A stretch of DNA of 64,000 nucleotides, taken from Panorpa germanica (lineage: Eukaryota > Arthropoda > Insecta > Mecoptera > Panorpidae). The notes under the pieces were generated by a model. That model did no database searches, was not told the origin of the DNA, and saw nothing but the letters and a program-made list of their open reading frames with translations. The position numbers were made by a program, and so were the translations under genes. The stretch's first letter is position 1. The number at the start of each line of letters is the position of its first letter. Shown piece by piece: positions 13,292 through 25,639 of this stretch. Where the stretch lies: the NCBI GenBank assembly GCA_963678705.1, contig OY783205.1, positions 27,333,034-27,397,033 on the forward strand, read 5' to 3'.

Positions 13292-15149
13292 GATTCTTAA
13301 ATTTTATAATTTATAATAAGGACCTACAACACTTTCATTCAATTTAAAACTCTTGTTGGTTCAACCCATATTAGACAGCTCAAATAAATACACACATATA
13401 TAAAATAATCATTAATTTGTTCATCACAAACGAATAATTTTGGAACACCCTACACTTTTTCATATACTATGCATTTATTTGTATAATCTGTTCGTCTTTT
13501 TCCATCTATTTTCAAAAACGTTGAGTGTTTCCAAGCTCAGCATTCGTGCAGAGGTAGATACAAACATAGTCCTGGCTTAGGACTAAGCAGTAAGCCGATT
13601 AGGACAATCTATTATCTATTTCATGATGAGATGTGACTACTGCCTCACGTGGAACATGTTCATCAAACTAAAAATACCATTACTTAGATTAAAGTGGATA
13701 TAGGAACGTATTTACGGTGATTTTAACATGATTATCGTAAGCTTATTTAGTAAGCGAATTAGAATTTTTTATTAGATTGGATCTATATTAGCAGTATTAT
13801 GAAAATATATATTATAGTTCAAATTACGAGGGCTCACCGGTGCCTCCTGCTTAAAAGAGGGTATAGAGCCGTATACACCTGCGATACGACAGTGAATTGT
13901 ATTTTATTTTGTTGTTTATGTCAATTTATACACTTTACATATGAGAGTAAAAAGAATTCTATTTAAACTACTAGACATTTTTTAACCATATATTCATTTT
14001 TCTATATAAGTTGCAATTGAATTTAATACAAGAATCAAAACTTTAGTGATTTTCTTAATTGACATTTCAAAACTTTATATAATCACTGAGTTTTGCAGAC
14101 GTATTACCAAAATTGTTGTCTGAAGACTTTGACAAGAACTTTAACCATTTAAAGTGCATAATATATGCTAGCATTAGCTAAATCTTGGGATAACCATATC
14201 ATGTTAATTGAATTATGTTTCCTTATAATTCAATTTCAATTTGATTTAGAATTTAATTTACAGATGGCCTATATTAATTAATGTATATTGCGATGGACTT
14301 GTGTTCAAAGTAAAATTCATACAAAATCAAAATTAAAAAGTTTCTATTCTTGATTTTTGACTGTTACTACATATAAGTAAATAACTACATATATTAATAA
14401 TAGTATTTGGCGAAAACTGTAAAAATTGATACATTTCATAAATGAATTATAAACTTTGTAAATCTAGAACAAACTATATTTTGTTCTTAATAATTTATGA
14501 GAGTATATTCTTATGGTGTATCACTTCGTTCTTTAAGTTTAAACATATATAAACACAGGTAATATAAATAAAATATTAAAAATTAATTATGTCTTCCTTA
14601 GTGCCTTAAAAAACATGATGTAAATTTTAATTAAAAAATTCATTTGAAATTCATAAATCCACTTCAGTATTAATTAAATCCAACGGAACAGAGTAAAATA
14701 TCTCTGCACTCAATATAGTAGTCCACGAAATAGAATAAAGCGAGTGAGAGAGAGAGTCGCACACATAAAGAGAGGGAGAGTGAAGTAGATTAAACTAGCA
14801 ACGACGAAAACTTGAAAATGGCTCTTGACTTTTTACCTCTCGCTACCTAATTAGAATCGATATATCCTATTGATTGTTGTTTTTCAAATTGGAATAACGG
14901 ACTTTTGAGTAAATAAAAAGGGATGGTGGGTTAAAATCAGAGATAATATTAATGGCTGACCATATATGAATAGTTTGAAGTTGTATTAATGGCTGGTTAT
15001 CAAAAAATATTTCCAATGGGTTAAAAGAGCTGCGAGCGGGGGCTCTCTAAAATTAAGTTGTTACTTTATAGCATTTAGCAAAGATAGGTCACTTGACCCT
15101 AGAAAAAGAGCTCTAGAAAGGTTTCAACTTTTTTCATTTCTTTCACTTT

Positions 15150-15784
15150 TTTTATTTATTTACATTATTGTACAACATATTTAGTTTATTGTGTAAAAAT
15201 TTGAAGTCGATTGGAGTAAAACTGTCGGAGATGTTTTAAGTCTGCTTTCGTGTTACTTTGAAACTTTTAAATACGGTTTCTCATACATAGCTTTTTCAGA
15301 GTCGGTGTTATCTCTAGCTCAAAATCTACTGGTCCGATTCTTTTGAAATTTTGCGCAGTCTTTCTTTACATAAATGCCGAGGTAACGCTATCGAGTTTTG
15401 TCGATAACAAAGTTTTTGATTTTTTTCATAAAAGATCGGTATTTTGACCTTTAAGTGCCGTAAAAAATTGAAAAATTAATAAAAAAAAGAAAAACTCGAC
15501 AGCGTTACCTGTAGAAACTTATCAACTAATGAAATCATTTTGGTTTTTCGATTTCAAATAATCCAGTTATGAGTGGCACTACAATGTTACTTTTTTGTGA
15601 CGTCTGCGAAGATTCGCTGTCAACGCCTTATTTCTTGATATTTATTTATGAAAATTTCACAAAGTATTCTTCAAATGTTATTTTATCATGTAGTAATTAT
15701 AGAAATAATTATATATTAACTGCGTCGTTAAAAAACATTATCGAAATATGCTTCTTTTTATCGTTTTGACCTTACCCCCCTTAA
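15150..15784 (+). mobile_element. Family A element, copy A2
   Basis: Same body as A1, ending GACCTTACCCCCC followed by TTAA at 15781-15784, which preserves the C-rich right terminus. The left G-rich terminus is not recognisable. No intact coding sequence is present. The apparent open frame near the right end is shared family sequence. Confidence 0.8.
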
Positions 15785-15980
15785 TATCATTCTTCCTTGT
15801 CTCTTTTTTTTATCAATTTCGTCATTTGCGTCTTCTCCTCTCTATTTCCGGCATTTACCTTTTTCCTAAAGTCTCTCCTAGCAACACTTCTCCCACACAT
15901 CCTCCTCTTTCCATCTTCTCCGTAAACCTACTCACAATATACTCAACCACTTGCTTTATCTCAATGATTCCTAAATTAAA
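15785..15980 (-). pseudogene. R1-like LINE relic L1 (frameshifted ORF2 C-terminus)
   Basis: The minus strand is purine-rich. In split frames it reads KEEDVWEK and then LGETLGKR followed, after a stop codon, by MPEIERRRRK. This order (knuckle-like EHVWE, LG..G, W-MxEIExxR) matches the C-terminus seen more clearly at 63458 (MWMAEIEKRNEER). Frameshifts and stops make it a relic. It directly abuts the TTAA end of copy A2. Confidence 0.5.
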
Positions 15981-17534
15981 ATAAATAACAATTAATTCCT
16001 ATTCAAGTGACTAGATAAGATTGATAAGAAAGACTTTGACGTTTAATAGAACTGTGTTCAATATACTTAACTTTTAACTTTGTTTAGGCAGTCCTATTCA
16101 CTATGTAGGCTTCAAACAACAAAAGTACCATCGTTATAATACAAAATATCTCAAATAATAATATCAATAATACCGTAACCACTTAAAAGCAACGTTCCGC
16201 ATGGTAAATTAATAAACTAATTAATTACGTAATTATTACTAATTGAATTACTTTGATAACTGTTTGAAAGGATAGTTAGTTGCTATGTATCACAACAAAT
16301 TTGGTTTGATTTCCTTTGAGGGCTGATGTTATGTTATAGCCATAGTTAGATATGGACCTACAAAAGGTTTCACAATCCCATTGATGTTAGTTTCCATTTT
16401 CCATGTACGGTTACTATTTCGACCGCCATTTTACCCTAACCCTCGGTTATGGGTTAATTTAATGGAACAACTTTCCAACTTGTTTAATGTTTAAATGTTA
16501 CTAACTAAGTTATTAAGTAAATTGTGTTAAAAGTTGTCTTCTAAACTACTGTATTACCGCTGAATTACTTGGAGTAAGAAAAACATTTTGGGTATTTGTT
16601 ATCATATAACAAATAAAAAAAAACATAGACAGTATTATCCTTCCAATATATCTTTTCTTTAATCTTGTTCCTCACGTGTCTATCCCTATTTGGATATGTG
16701 TGATAACTTGAATCCTCACTCGTTCTGATTCTGTGGTTATTTCGCCTAAATAAACGTACTGAGCATAGTCTAAAAAAATATATACTACAAGGTGTAGTAA
16801 GTTTAGACCCTTATTAAGTATTTTAAAAAGCAAAATCGATTCTCAATAGAAAATATTATCTATTATAACACTAAAAATATTCAATTCATGTTCAATCAAT
16901 ATTTTAGGTATTGCGGGAACCCAACGTTCGTTCCACTTTTCAATTTACAATACATTTTCCTAATGGAATGAATAGCTTAATTTAAAATATTTTAGTTTCC
17001 AGGCATAAAACTCTAATTCGCTGAATGAATACTTTTGAATACAAAAGCTTTACATTCATGAATCTAAATGATATGTTTAAAACCATTCAATTCATTTTGT
17101 AAGCTTACTTGAAAGTTTATTCATTTCATTTGAAATTTTCAGGTCTATTATTTGTTTGGGAAACCAGATGGTAGGTGTAGTTCAGAGCGTAGTACAGTGA
17201 TTAAATTATGAAAGGTCATATTTTTTTGTCTATAAAGATATTTGACGTAGAAACTTTCTTGCATAGAGTCAATTCGGTTTTACGATTAGATCTCCTCAGT
17301 CTGCCAAATTCCAAAGTCGTGGTTATAATATTACCAACAAGAGTATTACTGTCATTAATATTATTATTCTTAACATTTTTATTGTTTATTGTTATTATGA
17401 TTTATATTCCAAGTCTAATTTAATATGATATTTTGATATCTGAATATCATTTTCATTCAACTGTCCCATTGCAGCTTCCGGTTCTCGGCAGTACTCCCAT
17501 GAGGATTTCCGTTTTTAATTTAGTTAGCTAAAAC

Positions 17535-17677
17535 CATGGACGTCCGCAGAAAATTTCACAGAGGAGTCTGGATAAAACAACAAAGGTCTCTTGTATCTGA
17601 ATTCTCTCTATCGTTTTGATTTCTAGACAGGAGAGAGAGCAAGACCTTCAGAAATTGCCCTTCTGCGGACGCCTATG
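17535..17677. mobile_element. 143-bp MITE with CATRGRCGTCCGCAGAA ends
   Basis: The left end is CATGGACGTCCGCAGAA and the right end is the reverse complement of CATAGGCGTCCGCAGAA, so the 17-bp inverted termini have 2 mismatches. The interior is short and noncoding, and no target duplication is certain. The superfamily cannot be assigned from this alone. Confidence 0.75.
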
Positions 17678-17804
17678 ACTTTCTACTAATTTATTAAACA
17701 GAGCGTCATATTCATAATTAATATTTAATATAATTAGTAACTATAGTTTATTTTTAGTAACAGCATTAGTCTACGAGCTATGACGTAAATATTCGGGCTT
17801 AGAA

Positions 17805-17841
17805 GGGTTCGGGAGGGGGGGGGGTAGATATAGGGGTTGGG
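17805..17841 (+). other. G-rich tract, potential G-quadruplex
   Basis: Runs of 3, 3, 10, 4 and 3 G occur within 37 bases, starting GGGTTCGGGAGGGGGG and ending GGGGTTGGG. Further G runs lie at about 18036-18056. Confidence 0.6.
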
Positions 17842-19414
17842 AATAAAAAGGGTGGTAAAATGATGAGAGGAGAAGTAGAGAAGTAGGTCAATCCACAAAA
17901 CCTACATGAATTATTTGCAAATGTAAAAGCTGGCTGATGGAATAGCTCTGAATCTATCAAAACGCTCCATGTACTTTGCAGTCGCCGAGGATTATAATAC
18001 AACCGCCACGTTACTCGATGGATGAACGAAGAGGGGTGGTACAGGGGGGAGGGGGAAGAGTATGGTATAATACCACTTTATGTATTATATGAAATAGAGT
18101 TCAGTGAAGTGAAATTGAATGTTGAAGATAAATAGAATAAAATTAGTGTGTGCTAACAGTTTATTACGAATAGTGAGTGTAACAAATCTTTCTAATGGAT
18201 GAAATCTCTGTGCTTTGAAGTAGATGGAAATTATATCTGAACTTTTAAAAGGTTTTCAAGGAAAATATCCTTAAGAGTAGGCCTATTTTTGAAAGTAATT
18301 TTATCCGAAACCCAAATCTAGTAAGATAAAAGTCCAAATGTCTTATGTGATGGTGCAAAGTTATGCAGTTCAATGTATAGTATAGGTATCTATCTCAGAA
18401 TGTGTTGGCCAAGAATTTTAAACGACTTTAATCAATTATATACTTATTTAATTTTTAGAAAAGAAAATTAAAACTTTTATACTTGTACATCTAAAAATAA
18501 TTTCCTAATTTATAACAAATAAATATTTAAAAAGAAAATCTAATTTCCAAAAAGAGTTAAAAAGTAATTTGACAGTTTGTCCTATAGATTTCCATCTGAA
18601 TAAATCACACAGATAATTATTTTTCCGGTGTAAACTCAATCAATAATCAATAAAAATTAATTATTTTTCAATTTCGTTCAGTCAACAGAATACATTTCAA
18701 ATGTAGCTTTTTAAAACGAAAAAAGTGACCCCCCTTTCCTTCCCCTCTTTTCTACATTCTCCAATACATCATTTTTAAACTCTCCAAATACCCTTCTCTT
18801 CCTCATTTCAATCTACAGTAAAGGGGTTTAGGGAGTAGTGGGGCTGGGACGGGTGGTTTAAGAGGTTTACAGTAGTACTCAGTTGATCTGATGGACTTTA
18901 AAAGCATGCCCTAGTTCACTGAAACTTTTTGAAACGAAAGCTGGTGTTGTCAAGATTCTTAAGTTCAACGAGAGCTTTTTTCAACTTTTAGGTTGTAGTT
19001 TCGTTTATACTTACAGTACAACACAACAGAGTGCAGCACTACGACTTTTATGAAAAAAAAAATGTAATTCGTCGTTGAACCGTATTGGATAATGCAACTA
19101 CTTACATTGTAGATTCCTTTTAGAGATTTAGTTTCTTTATAGTAGGACGTGTCTAACTTCTAAGTATATTATTGTATGGCAACAGACAAACAAGAATACT
19201 GGAAAATCTAATAATGTCTAAAAGAAATACATCGGTTCTTAGTTCTATGTGTACTTACATTATTTTAAGAGAAATTTCATTTCAGAAATTTCAATTCAAA
19301 TAGAAAATTCGAGGACGTCAAAAGTCTTAGAATTTTTTTCTCTACGAAATAGCAAACTTTCAAAAACATTGCCATTTTCATTCTACCATACGAATTTCAG
19401 CAACAAACAAACAT

Positions 19415-19447
19415 ATAAATATACACTTGGAACATTATAATATAGGA
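19415..19447 (+). repeat. Family I 33-bp identical repeat, copy 1
   Basis: An exact match to 55205-55237, beginning ATAAATATACACTTGGAACA. The flanks do not match, so it is probably the surviving part of a dispersed element. Confidence 0.65.
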
Positions 19448-19870
19448 TGATGTTTTTTTGATTCATTTGCAATACGCAGATAATCTAAAGATATTCTTAT
19501 TTCCAGTGTGCGCTTTCCTTATATATCATAATTTATAACCTTCATTATGATTATGTTTATTAAATGAAATTAATTGAAAAGGAAATAACTGAATTACGTT
19601 TATTTAAGATGATATTAAAATTTGTCTGTTTCGAGTTTATAAGTAAGTAACTCAAGGGGTGGTTTAACATTTGGGGCTCCAAGTTGATTTAAAACTAAAA
19701 GTAAAAAGATAGGATTAAACAAATTTATTCAAAACTTGGTATTCCGTATGCAAAAGCTTGGTTTATTCAACTGACGCCGTGCTTTTGTAGAAATAGGTTC
19801 GTTCGGTTGACTACGACAACTTAAAATAAATATTTTGATGAACAGTGATGTCCAAAATATCATCTTCTTA

Positions 19871-20323
19871 CTGATTTTACTAATTTACTGATTTTATTTA
19901 ATATTATAATCTAGATTTCAGGTTTTCGTTTAACCATTCCTTTTTACATTTGTGTTTAGGTAATTTGGTTTATAAATTTTGACAGTTCAACAAAATTGTA
20001 TGTCAAATAATTAAAATTACTATTTTTAATAACAATTAGTAATAGAAATTGTTTTCTCTTCTATATTTTTCAAAAACTGACATTAAACTTCTTTTAAAAG
20101 TAAATCCTACTGCATTTTGACAGATTGTCACATTTTGGAGGTTATAATGTAATATAGTTTTTCTTAATTTAATATTTTTAATTCAAAACATTGGACCTTG
20201 TAAGGTTCTAAAAAAACTAAGAAAACTTAAAAAATAAATTAAAATACGCGTATTGCTATATGCTAAGCAATTTAAATTAAATACAAAATTAAATTAAAGC
20301 AGTGAGTGAGAATGATATTTAAT
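19871..20323. mobile_element. Family B MITE, copy B2
   Basis: The body matches B1 and B6 (ATCTAGATTTCAGGTTTTCG, TTTTGGAGGTTATAATGTAA, TTGGACCTTGTAAGG). It ends in CAGTGAGTGAGAATGATATT. The left terminus has decayed. Confidence 0.72.
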
Positions 20324-20682
20324 CATACTTTTTTTTAATTTCTTTATTTAACGCCAGCACGTGGGAATGGTATTTTAGGATGTTGTATTTTATTTGATGA
20401 AAAGAAACTCAACTTATCGAAAGGAAATCTTTTTGGATTTTTTCTTTTTTTTTTTTAAATAAACGACGATATATATATTCCATCGTTTATTTAGAAATTC
20501 TTATTGTATCTTTAAAAGAAATTTTTCTCTATATTTCAAATGTCGGTTTGTTTTTCTTACATTCCGATCTTGGAACGTTCTTCTGCCACCATTTCTACTA
20601 CTCCTTTATCGTCTTTTTAGTGCATTCTCCCTTATACCCCTTCGCGCTTTCCCGCTCTCAATAGTACCCGTAAAACGCTTCA

Positions 20683-20722
20683 CTGGCGGGCCGGGGCAGG
20701 GGCGGGGTAAGGGCCGGGCCGT
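20683..20722. other. Isolated GC-rich island with GC-box-like motifs
   Basis: The run contains GGGCCGGGGCAGGGGCGGGG and GGGCCGGGCC, almost free of A and T in a very AT-rich region. GGGGCGGGG resembles an Sp/KLF site. No exon or start site could be assigned. Confidence 0.4.
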
Positions 20723-21101
20723 TGTGTAAATATTTGATCATGAAAGAGGTCGACTCACGGATGGAATAAGTAAATAAATTTGGCAGCTAGGGAGAATAGT
20801 ATACCATCAAATACCAGTTGGAAATACGAATACTTTAAGATGATGCATATTTATATATATCTATCTCACTTTAACATATTACAAATTGTATATATTATAC
20901 GAATAAAATGAAATTTCTGTGACGTATGTATCACGTGACTTTGTAAAGTATTTTATATCAAAGTCAGATGTTAAATCGTGGAGGAAACGGATGTGAAATT
21001 CTACTCTACTCATTTCAAGAACTGGAGTTATAGTTTCTGGTTTAGATGCTTAACACTAAGTGCTTTTAATTTATTGCCGCTAATTTTTAACTTAAGTATA
21101 A

Positions 21102-21137
21102 GTTTCTATAGTAGTATAGTACACGTACTATAGAAAC
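21102..21137. repeat. Short hairpin-forming inverted repeat
   Basis: GTTTCTATAGTA at the left pairs with TACTATAGAAAC at the right across 12 bases, with a 12-base centre. No associated gene. Confidence 0.6.
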
Positions 21138-21565
21138 CCGCATTATAAGAGGGTCTATTATACGTATACGCTTTACAAAAGACAATAAAAGTTAAATAAA
21201 TGTACTTGTTTCAATTTCAAATATAAACTTAGCTTGGCTTTATCAATATCAATAATTGATTAATTGTATTAAGTGAAGGAAATGGTAATTTTCAACCCCT
21301 AAAAATATGTTTCCAATAAGTCAATAGAAACATAGAAATTGATTAGCAATAAAACTTTTGTAATCCATCTTAAATCATGTTTATTTAATTTGTATTCTGT
21401 TCCATTTATTTAATTGTAAAATGCCCACCCACTTTGAAATTTCAGGGGTGGATTCTAGGCACAGTGTACTTATGGAAACTGAAACTTTTCAATCTGCTCA
21501 ATTTTTATTATTTTTAATGAGTATTGTAAATGTAATTTCCAAAACAAAAGTATAGTAATATAAAA

Positions 21566-21738
21566 TAGATGCCAATGTGGTGAAGAAGGAACTTTGGATC
21601 ATATTATATTTGAATGCATAAATTATAGTTTAGAAAGATCAAAATTCAATAGTGAAATATTAGATGTGATTAAAACTTTTCCTGTTAATACTAAATTTTT
21701 GTTAAGTGATTCATTAGTGAATTATTTAAATATTTAGA
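21566..21738 (+). pseudogene. LINE fragment E4 (intact ORF2 C-terminal 55 codons)
   Basis: It is open from TGC at 21570 to TAG at 21735-21737. The peptide starts CQCGEEGTLDHIIFEC, a C-x-C-x7-H-x4-C knuckle like those at the ORF2 C-terminus of I/Jockey/R1-group LINEs, and ends VNYLNI. It is truncated 5' of the knuckle, so it is a dead copy. It lies in the same orientation as the Dscam exons and next to TA-rich sequence. Confidence 0.78.
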
Positions 21739-22382
21739 ATTTTTTTTTGTTACTATGTAACAATTCTCTATAATGATTTTGTATTATTACCACTTGCTAG
21801 CAAAGCAATTGAACGTGGTAAATCTACGATACACCACTGCCCTGTCGAGTTTCAAGGCTGCGATAAAAACAGAATGACAGGTTCGATTAGAATGAAGCGA
21901 GGCATAAAAATAGAATAAAGTTTTTTTATTGGATTTATTCAAATTATCCAGCAATAAAATAGAGTAGATAACACGAAGCCCATCGGATCTCATCGCCTAC
22001 TGTACATATAGATAGGTTTTCAACCCCCAATCCACAATCCCCAATACCCAAAAAAACGGGAAATAAGAGGATACTCTGAATTTTTTCTTACATCTCTTTG
22101 GCATGTTAGAGGTTACAACGTAGAGGTTAGGAAGGAGGGAGGGGTGGCTTACATCGTTTAAAATTCATTTCGTGGTGATAAAACAAAAAGTTTATTTTTT
22201 TTTGAATATAGCAACATAACACAAGCAGATTGTCGATAAACACACACATAAAATATTCAATCCGGATGCGGATTTTTTCTAGATTTGGAGGCGAGCTATT
22301 AAATGAAAGATTTCATTCAAATAGAATATCTGTCAATAATTGTCAACATATCACATGACTCAATAATGTGTTTGCAATTGCA

Positions 22383-22487
22383 AAAGTAGCATCAGTAATG
22401 TTTGAAATGTCATGAATTTTTGACACATATCGTTTGAACGTTGGTACTATCTAAAACTCATCCTGTGAACCTATTAAGTGATATGTT
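22383..22487 (+). repeat. Family F dispersed repeat, copy F1
   Basis: About 105 bp shared with 37400, 44620, 57461 and (inverted) 62088. Landmarks are ATGTCATGAATTTTTGACAC, ATCGTTTGAA and GGTACTATCTAAAA. The class is unknown; it is short and noncoding. Confidence 0.65.
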
Positions 22488-22898
22488 ATATGTATTTATA
22501 TATCTTAAAATACTGGGAACATAATTAATTTGGTGTTTGCCTTATGACACATTTATGTCCACATATAAAGTACATAGTTTTCCACATAAATCACCGCTGA
22601 AGCAAATATTTCATTTTCCTGTGGAAGATTATGAAGGAAAGATACACACAATTCATTCACCGCAACCACAATATGTTATATCAGGGTTATAGAACATTTA
22701 CTCGACGTAGGTAATCATCTAATAAGTTTCCAGACTTGACTGATATTGCATACGTATTGCGTTGGTTTTCTAAGAACAGTGTTTGGTACCTTATGGTATT
22801 TGATAACGTTAGGAAAATTTTCATTTTGTTATTGTAATGTTAAAATTAAGTTTTTTAAACTTATGTAGTATAACGTTACAGTATTGATGCCTGTATGG

Positions 22899-23534
22899 GT
22901 GGCCACAGACCTGGAAAACCTGGAAATCCGGGAATTTAATGTAACCTAGAAATATCAGGGAATTTTAGGAAATTTCAAAAAAAATATCAGGGAATTTGAT
23001 TGCAGCAACTATTTCATATATATATAATATACCATATATGAAATAGTTTAAAATTTAAAATGAAATGAATCAGAAAATTTAAAAAGAAAATGTGTAGCTA
23101 ATGAAAGAAATTTGGCGTCAAAAAAAGCTAAACTTTTAGCTGAAATTCAAGTTATTGATGATCAATTTAAAAATCGTTAATAATTTTATCTATTAAATGT
23201 TAAGATTTAATTTGTTCTAGTTTATACTAGTCATTAGCTTATTTTTGTCTTATATTTACTCAATTTAAGTTACTTTTTTATTAACGAGTAATAAATCGTA
23301 TTTAATTAGTTATTAAACACCAACTAAGGCAATGAGATAACAAATAAATCAGAAATATATCATTATTTTTGTTAGTTTAATGCCAGATTTAATTATTGGT
23401 AATTACAATATCAATCAAAATTTCAAATATTTAAGTGATACGAATAAAATTTCTATATCATGGAAAAGTACGATAAAATGTACTGGAAAATCTGGAATTA
23501 TCAGGGAAATTTGAAATCATTTTTTTGTGGTCAC
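22899..23534. mobile_element. DNA-transposon relic with GTGGCCACAGA-like ends and repeated CAGGGAATTT motifs
   Basis: It begins GTGGCCACAGACCTGGAAAA and ends in the inverted GTGACCACAAA (weak 11-bp TIR). Motifs like CCTGGAAA and ATCAGGGAA recur at both ends. Between them, 23064-23180 is an open stretch of 38 codons with a stop, lysine-rich (ENLKRKCVANERNLASKKA). It could be the last piece of a transposase left by internal deletion. Confidence 0.55.
23064..23180 (+). pseudogene. Possible transposase C-terminal remnant
   Basis: 38 codons are open to TAA at 23178. Landmarks are LKRKCVANERNLASKKAKLL and QVIDDQFKNR. It has no start codon in frame (a TGA lies just upstream). It lies inside the relic with GTGGCCACAGA-like ends. 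The composition (basic, coiled-coil-like) fits the tail of a transposase but does not identify one. Confidence 0.35.
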
Positions 23535-24733
23535 GTTGAACAAATATTTTTCTCAAAGTTTTCTCGCTCTAAGAAGTGATATTCTTTGATAAAAGCGATG
23601 TTGCCAGTGTTGCCAAATTTATAACGTGATATTTATTAAGTAATGTACACTATGAACGAACATGGCTATTGGTCTCAACTCTCGTTTCCTTAGACTTGTC
23701 AACATTACTTATCAACTGAAGACAGGCAGAAACGAGCCGAGAGCTATAAATAAAACTAAAAAATATTTATAGACTTTTACATGAATTCAAAATATTACAC
23801 CTCTACGTTTTGGGTTTTAATTCTCTAACAGCTTTCTCCTACTGCTTAGGTTACCAACATCTGTCTTTTAAGACAACCAACAGATAAACGAACTTACAGA
23901 CAAGCACGCAGAAGAAACAGGAACAGGAACTTGAGACTTTCACATTGTTTTATTATATTTATCTTCTTTGGCACAAGAACCCTCTTTGGCGTCAATAAAG
24001 ACAGATTTTTAGCAAACAAAAAAAATATCTTGTATCAGTTCCAAACATTTTTAGCTGGTATTGCAAACATTGGCAATACTTCATGTGGAATTTTTCATAT
24101 ATTTTTCTTTAATGGAACTTATTGGTTGGTTATAGGGTGTTCCAGAAATTGTATATAGTTTTTCAACAACTTGACTTTTCATTAGTATATTATTATTAAC
24201 ACATTACAAAATAAATTTAAATTCTTTTTAAAATATAATTTATTATTAATAATTATTTGAAGTATTTTTTTGTTTTTGAGTAATTTGATTTTAGTAAGAA
24301 GTTGTAATTTTTAAATAGGACATTTATAATCACCTTGTATCTTATCAATAAGAAACCGTATTGAGTTCGATGCTCTGGAAAATGAAATTGCAAACCCCAA
24401 ATATAACCCCATAGAACGATTTCGTATTATTTGCATTATTTTCATCTATCACATTTGCAAACACATATAGTGAATGATCCCTACCGTGTATTTATATATA
24501 CAAATATATAAGAATAAGAATTTAATACATACCGTCAATACGGATTAAGAAAAACGTAGTTTACATTAAAAGAAATTACAGGAAAAGATCTGTGTAATTT
24601 GTATAAGAAATTTGTTATAAAAATATAACTGTTAAATTGCTCTATATGCATTTACACACTCATTAATATTTTTATTATTTAAACCGTTGCGCGAGACATC
24701 TATACGTAACTGTCTAAACCATTAATTTAGTTA

Positions 24734-25399
24734 TTAAGGAGGGAGGGGGGTTTTTAACTTTATTATTGTACAATATATTAAATTTATTGTGTAAAAATTT
24801 GAAGCCAATTGGAGCAAAACTGTCGGAGATATAGAGTTTTAAGTCTTTACCTCTCTGGTCTGCTTTCGTGTTACTTTGAAACTTTTAAATGCGGTTTCTC
24901 ACACATAGCTTTTTCAGAGTCAGTGCCCTCTCTAGCTGAAAATCTAGTGGACCGATTCTTTTGAAATTTTGCACACTCTTTCTTTACATAAATGCCGAGG
25001 TAACGCTGTCGAGTTATTTCTGAATTTTTAATTTTAACGTATTTTAAAATAACAAAGTTTCTGATCGGTATTTTGACTTTTAAGTGCTGTAAAAAATTGG
25101 AAAATCTATAGAAAAAGAAAAAGTCGACAGCGTTACCTGCATTTTGGTTTTTTGATTTCAGAAAATCCAGTGATGAGTTATGAGTGGCACCGCAATGTTA
25201 CTTTTTTGGTGACGTCTGCGGAGAATCTCTGTCAATGCCTCATTTCTTGACATTAATATATGAAAATTTCAGAAAGTATTCTTCAAATGTCATTTTATCA
25301 TGTAGTAATTATAGAAATAATTATATATTAACTGTGTCGTCAAAAAACATTATCGAAAATATGCTTGTTTTTTTCGTTTTGACCTTACCCCCTCCTTAG
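24734..25399 (+). mobile_element. Family A element, copy A3 (most complete)
   Basis: The left end is TTAAGGAGGGAGGGGGG and the right end is TACCCCCTCCTTAG, so G-rich inverted ends survive and the flanking TTAA has one mismatch on the right. The length of 666 bp is probably close to full. The internal inverted repeat (about 24996-25016 and 25117-25141) is present. This copy best defines the family. Confidence 0.82.
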
Positions 25400-25574
25400 A
25401 TCTAGATTTTTTGTTTAAAGTATCATCACGATATTCATTACCAACAATATCATCTGTTATATTATAATAATGACCTTAGTAATAACTTGAAATATTTTTA
25501 TATCATATATTTTAAGAGTTAAACGTTTAAACTCGTTAATATCCTATAAACTTTTCCATTTAAATTTTATTTAA

Positions 25575-25577
<3 letters not shown>

Positions 25578-25635
<58 letters not shown>
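25578..25635. repeat. AT dinucleotide microsatellite (58 bp)
   Basis: An uninterrupted alternating AT tract of 29 units, located about 180 bp after family A copy A3. Confidence 0.95.

Positions 25636-25639
<4 letters not shown>

Larger units (their letters stand above)
9663..15149. other. No gene seen, apart from the short frame at 10932
   Basis: 5.5 kb of AT-rich DNA. A C-rich patch lies at about 9970-10012, the short open frame at 10932 and the inverted repeat at 13165. No family A-D element was recognised. Confidence 0.5.

Noticed and set aside
15569-15769. Similar 66-71 codon frames at 6872, 15569 and 25184
   Set aside because: They are the same 3' part of family A elements. The shared frame has different ends in each copy, and the sequence is not protein-like.
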